This document shows, one piece after another, positions 1 through 9,491 of a stretch of DNA of 64,000 nt (position 1 is the first letter of the stretch; every line of letters begins with the position of its first letter). A program made the position numbers and the translations under genes. Origin of the DNA: Peribacillus muralis (GTDB lineage: Bacteria; Bacillota; Bacilli; Bacillales; DSM-1321); contig NZ_CP017080.1 in the NCBI RefSeq assembly GCF_001645685.2, positions 4,145,051-4,209,050 on the forward strand, in the 5' to 3' direction. The notes under the pieces were generated by a model that was given only the letters and a program-made list of their open reading frames with translations, made no database searches and was not told the DNA's origin.

Positions 1-2729
1 CCGAAAATTCATAATCGTTAAAATCGCCTAGCAGGACGATATTCGCCTTCGCATCCTGTGACTTGATATCGCTGACGAATCGATTGACGATGGAAGCAAT
101 TTTAAGCCTTTGCGTCTCACTTGAAAGCACTGGAGGCTGGTTCTTTCCGAATAAAGGCTGGTCGCCGCCCTTCGAATTAAAATGATTGGCCACTACCACT
201 ACACGTTCGCCTTTGAATTCGAATTGAGCGGCCAACGGCTTCCGGCTTGAAGTGAAAGCAGGATCAGCAGGCTCGATCCGTCCAGGGTTCAAGGTGAGCT
301 TTCCATCCTTGTAGGCTACGGACTGTGTCGCCGTCCCCCTCAATCCCTCCGTTAATTTGACACGGTCGACATTATATAAAAAGCCGACACGGATATTCCC
401 GCCTGGCGCTCCGCCATCGCGTTTATCTTCTGGGGCGATATCGATGAACTGATAGTCCGGTCCGCCCAAATCTTTGATTTTGTCGGTTAGCTTCTTGGCG
501 CTTTGTGCAGAATCCGTTGTTCCGCTGTCCGTTGCCCCATCATTGTCCTGCATCTCGGTTACGCCGATGATATCCGGCTGTTTAAGATTTGTAATGATGG
601 ATGTTGCTATCGTTTCCACTTTCGCGTTAGCCGTTTGTGTCGAGAAATTCTCGATATTATAGGAAGCAATCGATAGTTTATCGGAATCCTTCTCTATGGA
701 TGTCACTTCCCGGGCAGTGCCCCCATCCTTTAATGCCGGCAGTTGATTTTTATTCGTCAATACCCGGTAGTTGCTGAATCCATAACCGATTACACCCGTA
801 ACCGAGCCATCAAAGGAATCACCGGTTTTGGCCACGAATTTTTCATCATCTATATCCAGGATGATTCGTTCAGGATTAAAATCCGTTTCCGTAATTTTCA
901 CGCCTCCAACAGCAGTCGTCGTTTCCATATTCCCTGGAATCACGACCAATTCACCATAATCTTGTGGCGCGACCACTTTTGGATTGGCTACTTGTACGAG
1001 CATTCCTTCCAAGCTCTCGTAAAAATCAATGCCATCTTCGCTCGGATTAAAGTCTGTCAATCTATCATCATCTATGTTTTCCGAAGGCGGGGTGACGTCT
1101 TTGCCGATGACGATCGGTTTCGGTACAGCTGCTGTGCCCAGCTTTTCAATGGTCGTATTCGTCAATTCCGTTGTTGGCAAATCTGTCGTTTTCATTTCGG
1201 CATATCCCTCGACGTACCATTCAACGACCTTACCAGACACTTTGATGTGATCTCCCGCTTTCAGACCATGTGCTTTATTGTTTACAAGAATTCCCTCCGA
1301 AGTGGTTATATCCTGATCCGGATTCGGATCTTGCATGTAAAAATTATTCGCATCCTTTACATACGTGACGACACCCTCGACACTTGAGACGAGTTGATTC
1401 TCGTACGATGAAAAATGATTCATCCCCTGGATGTCCCGGATTTTCACTTCATTGGTTTTCGTTACCGTATAGGCAAATGAGAAAGCCTCGGACGTGTTGT
1501 CGTTAACAGCAATTGCTTTTATGACCGTATCTTTCGTCAAGGTGATGGGCTCCGTGTAAAGCGTGCTTGCTGAAGTCGGAGCTGAGCCATCCAGCGTATA
1601 ATGGATCTTCGCATCTTTCCAGCCCGTATGAAGCGTCACCTTTGTCTGTTCACTAACCGTTCCAGGAAAAATATTCGTGTAAACAGCCGGTTTGTTGACC
1701 AATTCATAATCTTCCATTCCACGCGGCTTCAGTTGGTACGTGTCATTGAATTGCGATGCGATTCCGGTAATGGAAATGACATCACCTTCCTTAAAGCTTT
1801 TCAGAAAATCATCATATGTCGAACCGTTCCGGTTATCATGACGGACGATCACAGAATTCCCTTTGGCGTCTTTAGCCAGAAATTCAAATGTACCGTATGT
1901 TCCGGACGAAGCCAATCCTGTAATCGTCACATTCTCAATGGTGACGAGCTCCCCTTGTGTGTTTGCATTGACGCCAGATGCGTCCAGTTTTTGGCTTTCC
2001 GGAAGCTCATTCCCAGAAGAAATGACCTCCAGGTTGGTTGGCTGCATTTGCAATTCTTTATTATAAGCCGATACCTTGCCAATCAAACGAACCTTATCCC
2101 CTTGCTTCACATCTTTAGGCCATGAAGAACCATACACATATAGACCAGCTGTTTCATCTTGGATATAAAAGCCTTTTCCGCCCCAATATCCTAGCCCTGT
2201 GGTCACCACTCCATCCACCTGCACAACATCTTCTGTATTCGTGCGGGCCTCGGCAATGGAATCAAGAACCTTCACATCGGGTTGTTCAGGAGATGTTCCT
2301 CCATCGGTGTTGATAGTGTATGCGGTCGGCGATTTAAGACCAGGTACGGAAAAGTATTTTTCCAATTTCCCGGTAATCGTCACTTGTGCTTTCAATAATT
2401 CCGGATGGTCGACCAAATTAAGTGCCGCCCGGATGCTACCGGCTGGAAGCTGAACGGGCATGATTTTCTTTACGTCCGTTTCATCGCGACTATCCGCTAT
2501 TCCAATATTCGTACCTTCAGTAAAAGGTGATGCCTGTTGATAGCTTGTCCCGCTTTTGGCTACGCCGACGATGTATCCCTTCACAGCTGCCGTCCCGCTG
2601 TTATTGTTAATGGCTTCCGCTACCGTTATCGTCGTCCCTTCCGCCTTGGCAACGGCGGCATATGGCAAAACCGTTGATAGCACAAACAATATGGCAAGGA
2701 AAAGCTTGCTCATCCCACTCTTCTTCAAA
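1..2729 (-). CDS. Secreted multidomain nuclease (endonuclease/exonuclease/phosphatase family), C-terminus beyond the left edge
   Basis: The reading frame is open from 2729 to the window edge (about 909 residues seen). I chose a TTG start at 2729 because a GGAGG site (2740-2744) lies 10 bases upstream; an in-frame ATG at 2714 is the alternative. The N-terminus is a signal peptide (KKSG, hydrophobic core, then AVAKAEG). Several OB-fold-like blocks follow (about residues 30-330), then a chitobiase C-terminal-type block with HYTLDGSAPT, another OB-like block, and from about residue 685 an EEP nuclease domain. The EEP motifs visible are SYNIENF, VTEMQD, NHFNSKGG and LLGDFNDYEF. The family hydrolyses phosphodiesters, here probably extracellular DNA or RNA. 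It lies 44 bp downstream of the 5'-nucleotidase on the same strand, so the pair probably forms an operon for scavenging nucleic acid phosphate or nucleosides. The family assignment is firm; the substrate is inferred. Confidence 0.88.
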
Positions 2730-2773
2730 ATCTCAACCCCTCCAACTTTTTACGTATATCTGCTGTATGCCAA

Positions 2774-5578
2774 TTAAAAAATGATTTCGCCCTTCACGGT
2801 AATACCGCTCATGTTCACGTCTTTGCCTTGAAGGGATGATAAATCCAAATCGCCCTCGACTGTAACATTCGAAAAAGTGAAGTCATCCGCAGGAGTGCCC
2901 ACCAATGATAGATTCCCTTTAACTGCTGCATCTTTTAATGAAGCGATATCCGTGATGTCCACAATTACATGACCATCATGGATCTTCGGTGCATCAGCAT
3001 TTCCGCCAAAGTCCTTAGCCAATACTTTGACCGGGTCTCCAGGATTTCCAGCCACATCTTTGATCCGGCCTTCAATGCTTGGGGCAACGGTTTTCAGTCC
3101 GCTTACATAATCGCGTAAATTTTCCCAATCGGCGAGACCGATATCCGTCACTCGTCCTTCTTCATAGGCCTTCTTGAAAACGGTGAAACCATCTCCGCCC
3201 TTAGCTGTAAAAGCATTGGTCGCCACGACATATTGCTTCGTCGCTGCCAATTCGGAGTATGTTCCATCTTGGCCCAAGACTTCTACCTTGTTCACACGGT
3301 TGCCTGATGCCTTCGAACTGTCATAGGTGAATCTCATTCCAGCTACATGGAGGAAACCGCCATTTTCCTTAGGGGCAAGGCTGACACTATGCTCCAATGC
3401 CTCAGTGATTTCCGCGCTAGACAGCTTCATCGTCGCCAGCGTATTGCCAAATGGTAAGACGGTCAGGATTTCCCCTAACGTGATCTCGCCTTGATCGATG
3501 CCCGCACGGATTCCCCCGCCATTTTGGAACGCGATGACTGCATCTTTATTAAATTCCTTCGCTTTGCTAAGCATTCCATCCGTAATCAAGTTACCTAGTT
3601 CCGTTTCATTTTTACGTACACTCGGCTTCGTTTCGACGCCTCCATCACGAGGGGTTACCAAAGCATTCACGGCAGTTGCCCCTGTCTTCGTTTCCTTCAG
3701 CTCCTTAATTTTCGAGGAGTATGTTTCAAGCACTTTAGCCGCTTCTGCATCTTCCTGTTTATCAGCAAGCTTGATCAGCTGTCCGGCCTGGCCGACAATC
3801 TTGCCTTCCTTATCGAATTGCACATCGACCGTTCCCAAAAAGTCACTATACTGATAGCCCTGAACGATGACCGTAGGCTCTTTCTCATTCCCCTTTGCAT
3901 CCTTATCGATAACGACAGGAGCGTCCAATTGCGTATGGCTATGGCCGCCCACGATCACATCGATCCCTTTGACGCTTGCCGCCAAGGTTAAATCATTGTC
4001 GTAAGCTGCATTGTCATCATAGCCAATATGTGAGATGGCAACGATCTTATTCACGCCCATTCCTTCGAACGCCTTGACCGCCTTTTCGGCTTCTTCAAGA
4101 TAGTTTTCGAACTCTATGCTTCCAGGACTTGAAATATCTTTCGTTTCTTCAGTCGTAAGCCCGAAGAAACCGACCTTCTGACCGTCCACTTCCTTGATGA
4201 TCCCATTGTAAATCTTCCCTTGCTCTGGCTTGCTTGAGATCAAGTCAGAAAAGAGTCCTTTAAATTTGTTATCTTTTGAGAAGTCCACATTCGAACTGAC
4301 AAACGGGAATTGTGCCCCTTTAACGAAATCGGCCAAAGCTTGATGTCCTTCCGCACTTGACCCCAGGTCGAATTCATGATTGCCAAAGGTCATGACATCA
4401 TATTTCATTAAATTCATAAAACGAAGATCTGCTTGTCCCTTGAATTCATTGAAATAGAGCGTTCCCGAGAATACATCCCCAGCATCCACCAGCAACGCTT
4501 GCGGTTTAACTTGACGCACTTCTTTAACGGCCGTCACCCTTTTAGCCACATTGTCCAAGTGGGCATGCGTGTCATTCGTATGCATCAAGGAAAGCGTGAT
4601 CGCCTTCGGCTTCAAAGCCTCTTCGGCAGCCGCAACCTTTTTATCCGCCAATGTGATCTTCGCCTCGAATTCCTTGCGATCGGCATCCTTGATACCCGTT
4701 AAATGGATGGCGGCCCTGGCCTTTTTAGCCGCGTCTATCTGCACTTTCGTTTTAAGCTCCCCATTGGCAAGAGCTACGTAGGCATTCACTTTTTTGGCTA
4801 CTTCTTTTTTCTTTTCTGCATATACCGCACCGTCATACTTAGCGGTTACATCTTTCACATAAGCATGGATACCCTTGCCAAGCTTCGATGTTTTACTAAC
4901 CTTTTTCAGCTGTGACGAAACGGTTTTCATCCTTTTGTCTGCCGTTATTAAATCACCTTTTTTCACCCAGTACTCTGCTTTTCCATAGTAAAATGGCACT
5001 TTAAGATCACCATTCAAAGCCGTTTTGGTCGACTTCGTGAATTTATCGTATAAAAGCTTTTCGATTTTGGCACCGTACACCGTATCTTTTATCGCTTTGT
5101 CTGTCTTTTTCACGGCCTTATCCAGTGCATTGTATTGATCACTGATATCATTGGATTTCTTCGCAATGACCGCATTCGTAAAGGCATTGATTGCCTTATC
5201 ATGTGCAGCTTTCGCTTTTTCGGCGTCTTTATATCCTTTTACGTAGCCTTCTGAACGAGTGATATACTTATCATAGGCTTCGATTTCTTTATATTTGGCC
5301 TCTTTTTCTTTTTTGCTTAACACTGATTTTTTGATTGAAGAGTTGATGTCTTTTTTAGCTTGTTTAGCTGACTTGATTTGTTTCTCGACAGTGGACACGG
5401 AAGCGAGTTTAGAAGAGTAGAAATAAGTATCGAATGGTTTTTTGATGGCGGCCTTCGCCGCTTTGATTTTTCCATTCAAGCTAGTGGCGGCGTCTGATGG
5501 TGCCGGTGCGACTGCCACGACCGTAGTCGCAGCCATAATGGCAGCTGATGCGATTTTCACGATTTTCTTTTTCCCCAT
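2774..5578 (-). CDS. Secreted 5'-nucleotidase/metallophosphatase with SbsC-like wall-binding N-terminal region
   Basis: The protein has 934 residues, an ATG start and a GGGAGG site at 5588-5593. A signal peptide (1-31) is followed by a Lys/Ala-rich helical region (about 35-325) that resembles the N-terminal SbsC S-layer domain known to bind secondary cell wall polymer (for example TVYGAKIEKLL and WVKKGDLITADKRM). The calcineurin-like metallophosphatase domain starts near 327 and shows the metal ligands NDTHAH (335-340), DAGDVF (365-370), GNHEFD (399-404) and GGHSHTQ (544-550). The 5'-nucleotidase C-terminal domain shows FQNGGGIR (684-691) and GGDGFTVF (794-801). A tail of about 70 residues with repeated hydrophobic/NVTVEGDLDL-like steps ends the protein. 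The family removes phosphate from extracellular nucleotides, UDP-sugars or cyclic nucleotides. The nuclease lies just downstream on the same strand. The wall-anchoring role is inferred from resemblance. Confidence 0.92.
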   Translation of the reverse strand: MGKKKIVKIASAAIMAATTVVAVAPAPSDAATSLNGKIKAAKAAIKKPFDTYFYSSKLASVSTVEKQIKSAKQAKKDINSSIKKSVLSKKEKEAKYKEIEAYDKYITRSEGYVKGYKDAEKAKAAHDKAINAFTNAVIAKKSNDISDQYNALDKAVKKTDKAIKDTVYGAKIEKLLYDKFTKSTKTALNGDLKVPFYYGKAEYWVKKGDLITADKRMKTVSSQLKKVSKTSKLGKGIHAYVKDVTAKYDGAVYAEKKKEVAKKVNAYVALANGELKTKVQIDAAKKARAAIHLTGIKDADRKEFEAKITLADKKVAAAEEALKPKAITLSLMHTNDTHAHLDNVAKRVTAVKEVRQVKPQALLVDAGDVFSGTLYFNEFKGQADLRFMNLMKYDVMTFGNHEFDLGSSAEGHQALADFVKGAQFPFVSSNVDFSKDNKFKGLFSDLISSKPEQGKIYNGIIKEVDGQKVGFFGLTTEETKDISSPGSIEFENYLEEAEKAVKAFEGMGVNKIVAISHIGYDDNAAYDNDLTLAASVKGIDVIVGGHSHTQLDAPVVIDKDAKGNEKEPTVIVQGYQYSDFLGTVDVQFDKEGKIVGQAGQLIKLADKQEDAEAAKVLETYSSKIKELKETKTGATAVNALVTPRDGGVETKPSVRKNETELGNLITDGMLSKAKEFNKDAVIAFQNGGGIRAGIDQGEITLGEILTVLPFGNTLATMKLSSAEITEALEHSVSLAPKENGGFLHVAGMRFTYDSSKASGNRVNKVEVLGQDGTYSELAATKQYVVATNAFTAKGGDGFTVFKKAYEEGRVTDIGLADWENLRDYVSGLKTVAPSIEGRIKDVAGNPGDPVKVLAKDFGGNADAPKIHDGHVIVDITDIASLKDAAVKGNLSLVGTPADDFTFSNVTVEGDLDLSSLQGKDVNMSGITVKGEIIF

Positions 5579-6534
5579 TGAAGTTTTCCTCCCATAAGTT
5601 CTATACTGACATAATATTTCGTTAACATGACCTTGAAATTGACACGCTTTTCAAAAAATTATGTCCGAAAAAAACCTAATTCATATACACAAACCCACCC
5701 TACTTTTTTCCTGTAAAGATTCGTGTATATCCTATATTACAACAAAATAATCCAATTTTAAAACAAATTTACAATATTAAACGAAATATTAACAGAATAT
5801 TATCAATCATTTTAATTCATAATACCTATTTAGCGATTGAAATTATCCCAATAAAACTATTAAACAGGATAATAGTAGGGAGATTCCTTCAATTGACCGT
5901 TGGACTTTATACCTGAATTTGCAAATAATCAACATGATGAGTTTCTGCTTGGTCATCTATTGAGATTGGGATGAATGATGGATTTTGATGATGGCAAAGG
6001 TTGATTTCCCATCCCCGCTTCTTCTAAAGCGCCCTGCCACTTATGGCGACAGTATTAAGGGTTGGTTTTTTAATGTTTTCAGTTTTACTTTTGACATGTG
6101 GCAGGTGGCTGAATTAAAAGAGAGAGGCTGTACGGAAATGAAATAAATATCCCAAAAAGTAGAAACTGTTCATTTGGAAATAATCAGATTTTTATGTTTT
6201 TTTCATAATAACACAAAAGGAACGTATGTTCTAGTATAAAGTGTAAAATAATTACACTTTTATAAAAAAATCATTCTTAGAAAACTCTGTTCAAAATGAT
6301 GAGATGAGCATAGATCCCTTAATCAGCTACGACGGATTCAATTAGAAATCACTCTTCACCGCTATCATAAGCATTGTTATTTCATTGAAAAAATGCCTCA
6401 CTTTAGATTTTCTGACGGAATTGTTTGCTACTATTTAACGTAAATATAAAATGGGCATTCATGTTAAAATTAACAATAATAAACTTTCAATTAACCTAGG
6501 GAAATTCAACATTTGAATAGATAAGCGGAGTGCA
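5579..6534. other. Long gene-poor intergenic region
   Basis: About 950 bp of AT-rich sequence lies between the 5'-nucleotidase and a small lipoprotein gene. It should contain the promoter of the nucleotidase operon at its left end. A perfect inverted repeat sits at 6238-6260. A 52-codon frame (5988-6146, +) has no clear ribosome binding site and resembles nothing I know. Imperfect inverted copies of CCTGCCAC/GTGGCAGG lie near 6047 and 6098. I see no convincing gene. Confidence 0.5.
6238..6260. promoter_or_regulatory. Perfect inverted repeat, possible operator
   Basis: AAAGTGTAA and TTACACTTT (9-bp arms, 5-bp spacer) form a perfect dyad about 290 bp before the small lipoprotein gene, and similarity continues outward for a few bases. 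No G+C-rich stem or T-run follows, so it is more like a protein binding site than a terminator. The binding protein is unknown. Confidence 0.35.
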
Positions 6535-7071
6535 TTGAAAGGAATTGGGGTGGCTATCATAAAGAAAATTATTGGTTTATTGTTTTTAATTGTATTGATT
6601 AATGGTGTAGTTGCTTGTAATAAGGATGTCGTGAAGGAGGGGAAAATGGTCACGCTAGAAGATGCAGAAAAATTATTTAAAGGCTATAGTACAGAGCTAT
6701 ATACCATTAAGGATCCAGCCACTCCCCCTACTTCTGATGACATTGCAAAAAATATTAAGGTTTATTTAACGGAAGAACATTATAATGCCGAAATAGCGAA
6801 CCGCAAATTTCAAATACCGGAATTGGTAGCCAAACAAATTAACAAAAGTATTGAAGTACAAGATGTGACCCTTGAAGAACAAAGCAAAAATGATGATGGC
6901 ACAATCGATTACTTATACACGACAAAATTCAAGGTTTATGACGACACCTCCTCTAAACTGTATGAAAAAGAAGGAGAACTAACCATCACCACCATAAATG
7001 ATGAATTAAAAATCAAACGTGAGTGGAGCAGAGGGGTAGAAATTGACGGCATGGATGTTGGCGGACTTTAA
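6535..7071 (+). CDS. Hypothetical lipoprotein
   Basis: The protein has 178 residues if read from the TTG at 6535; a GTG at 6550 with AAAGGA upstream is an equally good start and gives a standard lipoprotein signal (AIIKKIIGLLFLIVLINGVVAC). The lipobox VVAC predicts lipid anchoring on the outer membrane face. The mature part is about 155 residues, rich in Lys, Glu and Asp, and has no motif I recognise. It stands alone between two long non-coding stretches. A strong hairpin terminator lies 217 bp downstream. It is probably a real secreted lipoprotein of unknown function; its codon use is AT-rich compared with neighbours. Confidence 0.75.
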   Translation: MKGIGVAIIKKIIGLLFLIVLINGVVACNKDVVKEGKMVTLEDAEKLFKGYSTELYTIKDPATPPTSDDIAKNIKVYLTEEHYNAEIANRKFQIPELVAKQINKSIEVQDVTLEEQSKNDDGTIDYLYTTKFKVYDDTSSKLYEKEGELTITTINDELKIKREWSRGVEIDGMDVGGL

Positions 7072-7287
7072 ACTGATAGTTGCATGAGATATAGTATCTT
7101 GGACGATTCCCAGTCTTTCACTCATCCATAATCACCCATTCATGCGTGACTTCCAGATGATGATGTTCTTTTAATAAAAGGGAAACGCGTACCACAAAAA
7201 AGAAGGTTTGAATTTGAAAAAACACGGTCAAGTAATTTTTAGGCTGGCTTTGCGGTATTCTATTAATCTTTGGATAGTGATGAAATG

Positions 7288-7327
7288 AAAAATGGTTCTT
7301 ATCTAAATTGAGATAAGAACCATTTTT
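7288..7327. terminator. Strong bidirectional terminator hairpin
   Basis: A 17-bp perfect stem (arms 7288-7304 and 7311-7327) with a 6-base loop AAATTG starts with an A-run and ends with a T-run, so it can act on both strands: for the lipoprotein gene on + and for the ABC ATPase transcript on -. Confidence 0.85.
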
Positions 7328-7419
7328 CTATTTATCTGCGATAAATCTTTATATGAGCGTTAAAAATAATAAACAAGGATTCACCCGTCAAAACGAACTC
7401 CCCGAAAGTTCTGGATAAA

Positions 7420-7569
7420 TTATTTCATCGACCTAGCCACTTCAAACATTTGTTTCCTTGATACCCGTGCCCGTGAGCTATACATTTCTACATAAGTTCC
7501 TTCTTGTTTCCAACGAAGTAAACCACCCGTAATAATTTCTCCCTTTTTGTCTAACTCACCGTTATTTCC
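7420..7569 (-). pseudogene. C-terminal remnant of a DUF4367-like protein
   Basis: A 49-codon frame without a start codon, bounded upstream by an in-frame TAG at 7570-7572, encodes a protein-like tail: GELDKKGEIITGGLLRWKQE, then YVEMYSS, and ending KQMFEVARSMK. This resembles the C-terminus of DUF4367 domains (a tryptophan strand followed by a Lys-Glu-rich last helix with an A-x-S motif), recalled from anti-sigma/outer-membrane-lipoprotein-sorting-like Bacillus proteins. It overlaps the last codons of the ABC ATPase gene by 8 bp. The rest of the gene is missing, so it looks like a deletion scar whose breakpoint is at the ATPase 3' end. Confidence 0.55.
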
Positions 7570-8383
7570 CTATACGATAGGTTAATAACGATTTGATCCG
7601 GATCCAAGGACGTTCATTTTCCCATTTTACCGTGACTGGGACTTGAAAGGTCTTTTCCAATATATCTTCCGTTAAGACCTCTCTTTTTTCGCCTTTAGCC
7701 ACAACGGTGCCGGAATTGATCAATAACGCATGTGTGAGTGATGGGACGATTTCTTCAATATGGTGGGTAACATATATGATCGTTGGGGCGATTGGGGATT
7801 GTGCCATTTTTTCTATGGCTGCCAATAGTTCTTCCTTAGCGTGGATATCCAGTCCATTGCATGGCTCGTCCAGAACGAGTAGCTTCGGTGAAGACATAAG
7901 GGCCCTTGCCAGCATCACTTTTCTTTTTTCACCTTGAGAGAGCGTATGTAAGAGTTGATCGGCCATGGGCTTGATCCTGAATTGGTCGAGCAGTTCCATC
8001 GCCTTGTTGCGATCATTGTCCGTGATCTTGTCATATATTCCAATGGAAGCGAACTTGCCGCTTATGACGGTTTCAAGTGCCGAATCACTTGCCCTTGCCT
8101 GATACTCTTGGTCCAGGGAAGAACTTACCCAGCCAATGGATTTCCGCAGCTCCGGTATATTCGTTTTGCCAAAAACATTCCCCAGCACTGACACGTCACC
8201 GCTGCTTGGCCATTGATAGCCTGTAATCATCTTCAGCAGGGAGGTTTTCCCTGATCCATTAAGTCCTAGAAGGGCCCAATGTTCTCCTGCCCGTACCTCC
8301 CAAGATACTTCAGTCAATATCGTTTTCCCTTGTCTCTTCCAGCTAATATGGTTAAGTGTAATGATGCCAGTGTCTTGGCTCAT
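7562..8383 (-). CDS. ABC transporter ATP-binding protein, YlmA type
   Basis: I place the start at the ATG at 8383 (MSQDTGIITL) because AAGGGGG precedes it by 8 bases; a longer frame begins at 8437 without a good site. The product is 273 residues, a single ABC domain: Walker A GLNGSGKTS, Q-loop region, signature LSQGEKRK, Walker B LLVLDEPCNGLD and H-loop VTHH. The fold and the LxGxVFGKTNIPELR stretch match the YlmA/ModF-like group of stand-alone ATPases. No permease gene is adjacent, so a partner must be elsewhere or it acts alone. A DUF4367-like remnant overlaps its 3' end. Substrate unknown. Confidence 0.88.
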   Translation of the reverse strand: MSQDTGIITLNHISWKRQGKTILTEVSWEVRAGEHWALLGLNGSGKTSLLKMITGYQWPSSGDVSVLGNVFGKTNIPELRKSIGWVSSSLDQEYQARASDSALETVISGKFASIGIYDKITDNDRNKAMELLDQFRIKPMADQLLHTLSQGEKRKVMLARALMSSPKLLVLDEPCNGLDIHAKEELLAAIEKMAQSPIAPTIIYVTHHIEEIVPSLTHALLINSGTVVAKGEKREVLTEDILEKTFQVPVTVKWENERPWIRIKSLLTYRIGK

Positions 8384-8499
8384 CGTTTTTTCCCCCTTAA
8401 TCGGATGAATGACTTTCTGAATACTTTGACGACTCATTCATTCTACCATTTTATCCACTTCCCCATCAAAACCTTCAGGAGTTGAAAGCAACGAATGCC

Positions 8500-8528
8500 A
8501 AAAAAAACGGTGTGAAGGTTCACACCGT
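8500..8528 (-). terminator. Rho-independent terminator of the EamA transporter gene
   Basis: ACGGTGTG and CACACCGT pair around a 6-base loop; on the minus strand the stem is followed by a run of seven or eight T (8500-8507 on the plus strand is A-rich). It lies 30 bp after the stop codon. Confidence 0.85.
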
Positions 8529-8557
8529 ACATGTTTCCATAATAGAAATTAAGCGAT

Positions 8558-9457
8558 TCATGCACTATTTTTTAGTGCTTGGTCTGTCTTTCTTCCAAAT
8601 CCATTGATGATGACGACGCTCGAAATCGCAACCAGCCCCCCCATTATGGAAAGGCCGCTCGGCAGCTCCTGGAGCCAGATCCAGGCAACGATAATGGCAA
8701 ATGCCGGTTCAATATACATCATGCTCGAAACGGAGCTGGCTTTTCCTAATGATAGGGCAATGGCCCAAGAAACATAAGCGACCGCTCCCGGAAAAATGCC
8801 GATATAGAGAGCAGAAACATTCGCTTCCAGCGTCGCATCTTGAATGGTATGTATAAGGCCAGGAGAAAAGATGAAAAAAGGCAATGTGCCTGCCCATGTA
8901 AAGTACGCCGTCAATTCAATCGGCTTGTAGCGAAGCAATAATGGTTTTTGATAAACGAAAAAAACCGAAGTGGCAATAGCAGCGAATAATACTAAAAAAG
9001 CTCCGTTGGAAATATGGAAGCTTGTACTGCCCGTTCCCAACGTAATAAGGAAGATCCCCACAAAACCAATCACTAATCCGACCCATCCAAACAGACCTAG
9101 ACGTTCCTTTAAGACGAGGGCAGCTATTACCGCTGTAAAAATGGGGGCAGAGGCAACGAGCATCGCTGCCGTCCCCGCTGAAACGGTTTCTTCACCGAAT
9201 GTTACACCCAATTGATAGAGACTGATGCCAATCCAGCCCAAGATCACTATTTTTATGATATCCTCTTTTCGCGGTAAACGGAATTTGCTCGCAGGCCACA
9301 TGGCATAAAGGATAAAAACAGCTGATGCTATGAGAAAACGGATCAGCACTAAATGTCCTGCGGAGTAACCGCCATGGAGGCTTGCACGAATGGCCGCAAA
9401 TGCTGATCCCCATAAGATGATGGCTACCGCCGCTATCATGAATATCTTCAGATTCAT
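8558..9457 (-). CDS. DMT superfamily (EamA) transporter
   Basis: The product has 299 residues, an ATG start and a GGAGG site 7 bases upstream. Ten hydrophobic segments form two EamA repeats (about 8-140 and 155-290), with the usual GSAFAAIRASL-type N-terminal helix and a WLQELPSG loop near the end. EamA proteins export metabolites such as amino acids or purines across the cytoplasmic membrane. It forms a single-gene unit ending in a clear terminator; the pepD stop-to-start gap upstream is short (34 bp), so co-transcription with pepD is possible. Substrate not predictable. Confidence 0.9.
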   Translation of the reverse strand: MNLKIFMIAAVAIILWGSAFAAIRASLHGGYSAGHLVLIRFLIASAVFILYAMWPASKFRLPRKEDIIKIVILGWIGISLYQLGVTFGEETVSAGTAAMLVASAPIFTAVIAALVLKERLGLFGWVGLVIGFVGIFLITLGTGSTSFHISNGAFLVLFAAIATSVFFVYQKPLLLRYKPIELTAYFTWAGTLPFFIFSPGLIHTIQDATLEANVSALYIGIFPGAVAYVSWAIALSLGKASSVSSMMYIEPAFAIIVAWIWLQELPSGLSIMGGLVAISSVVIINGFGRKTDQALKNSA

Positions 9458-9491
9458 AACCAGGCCTCCACTCCCTTTTTTATATACAAGC

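Noticed and set aside
5988..6146. A 52-codon frame on the plus strand in the long gap
   Set aside because: No clear ribosome binding site and no recognisable family; could be chance or an old remnant.
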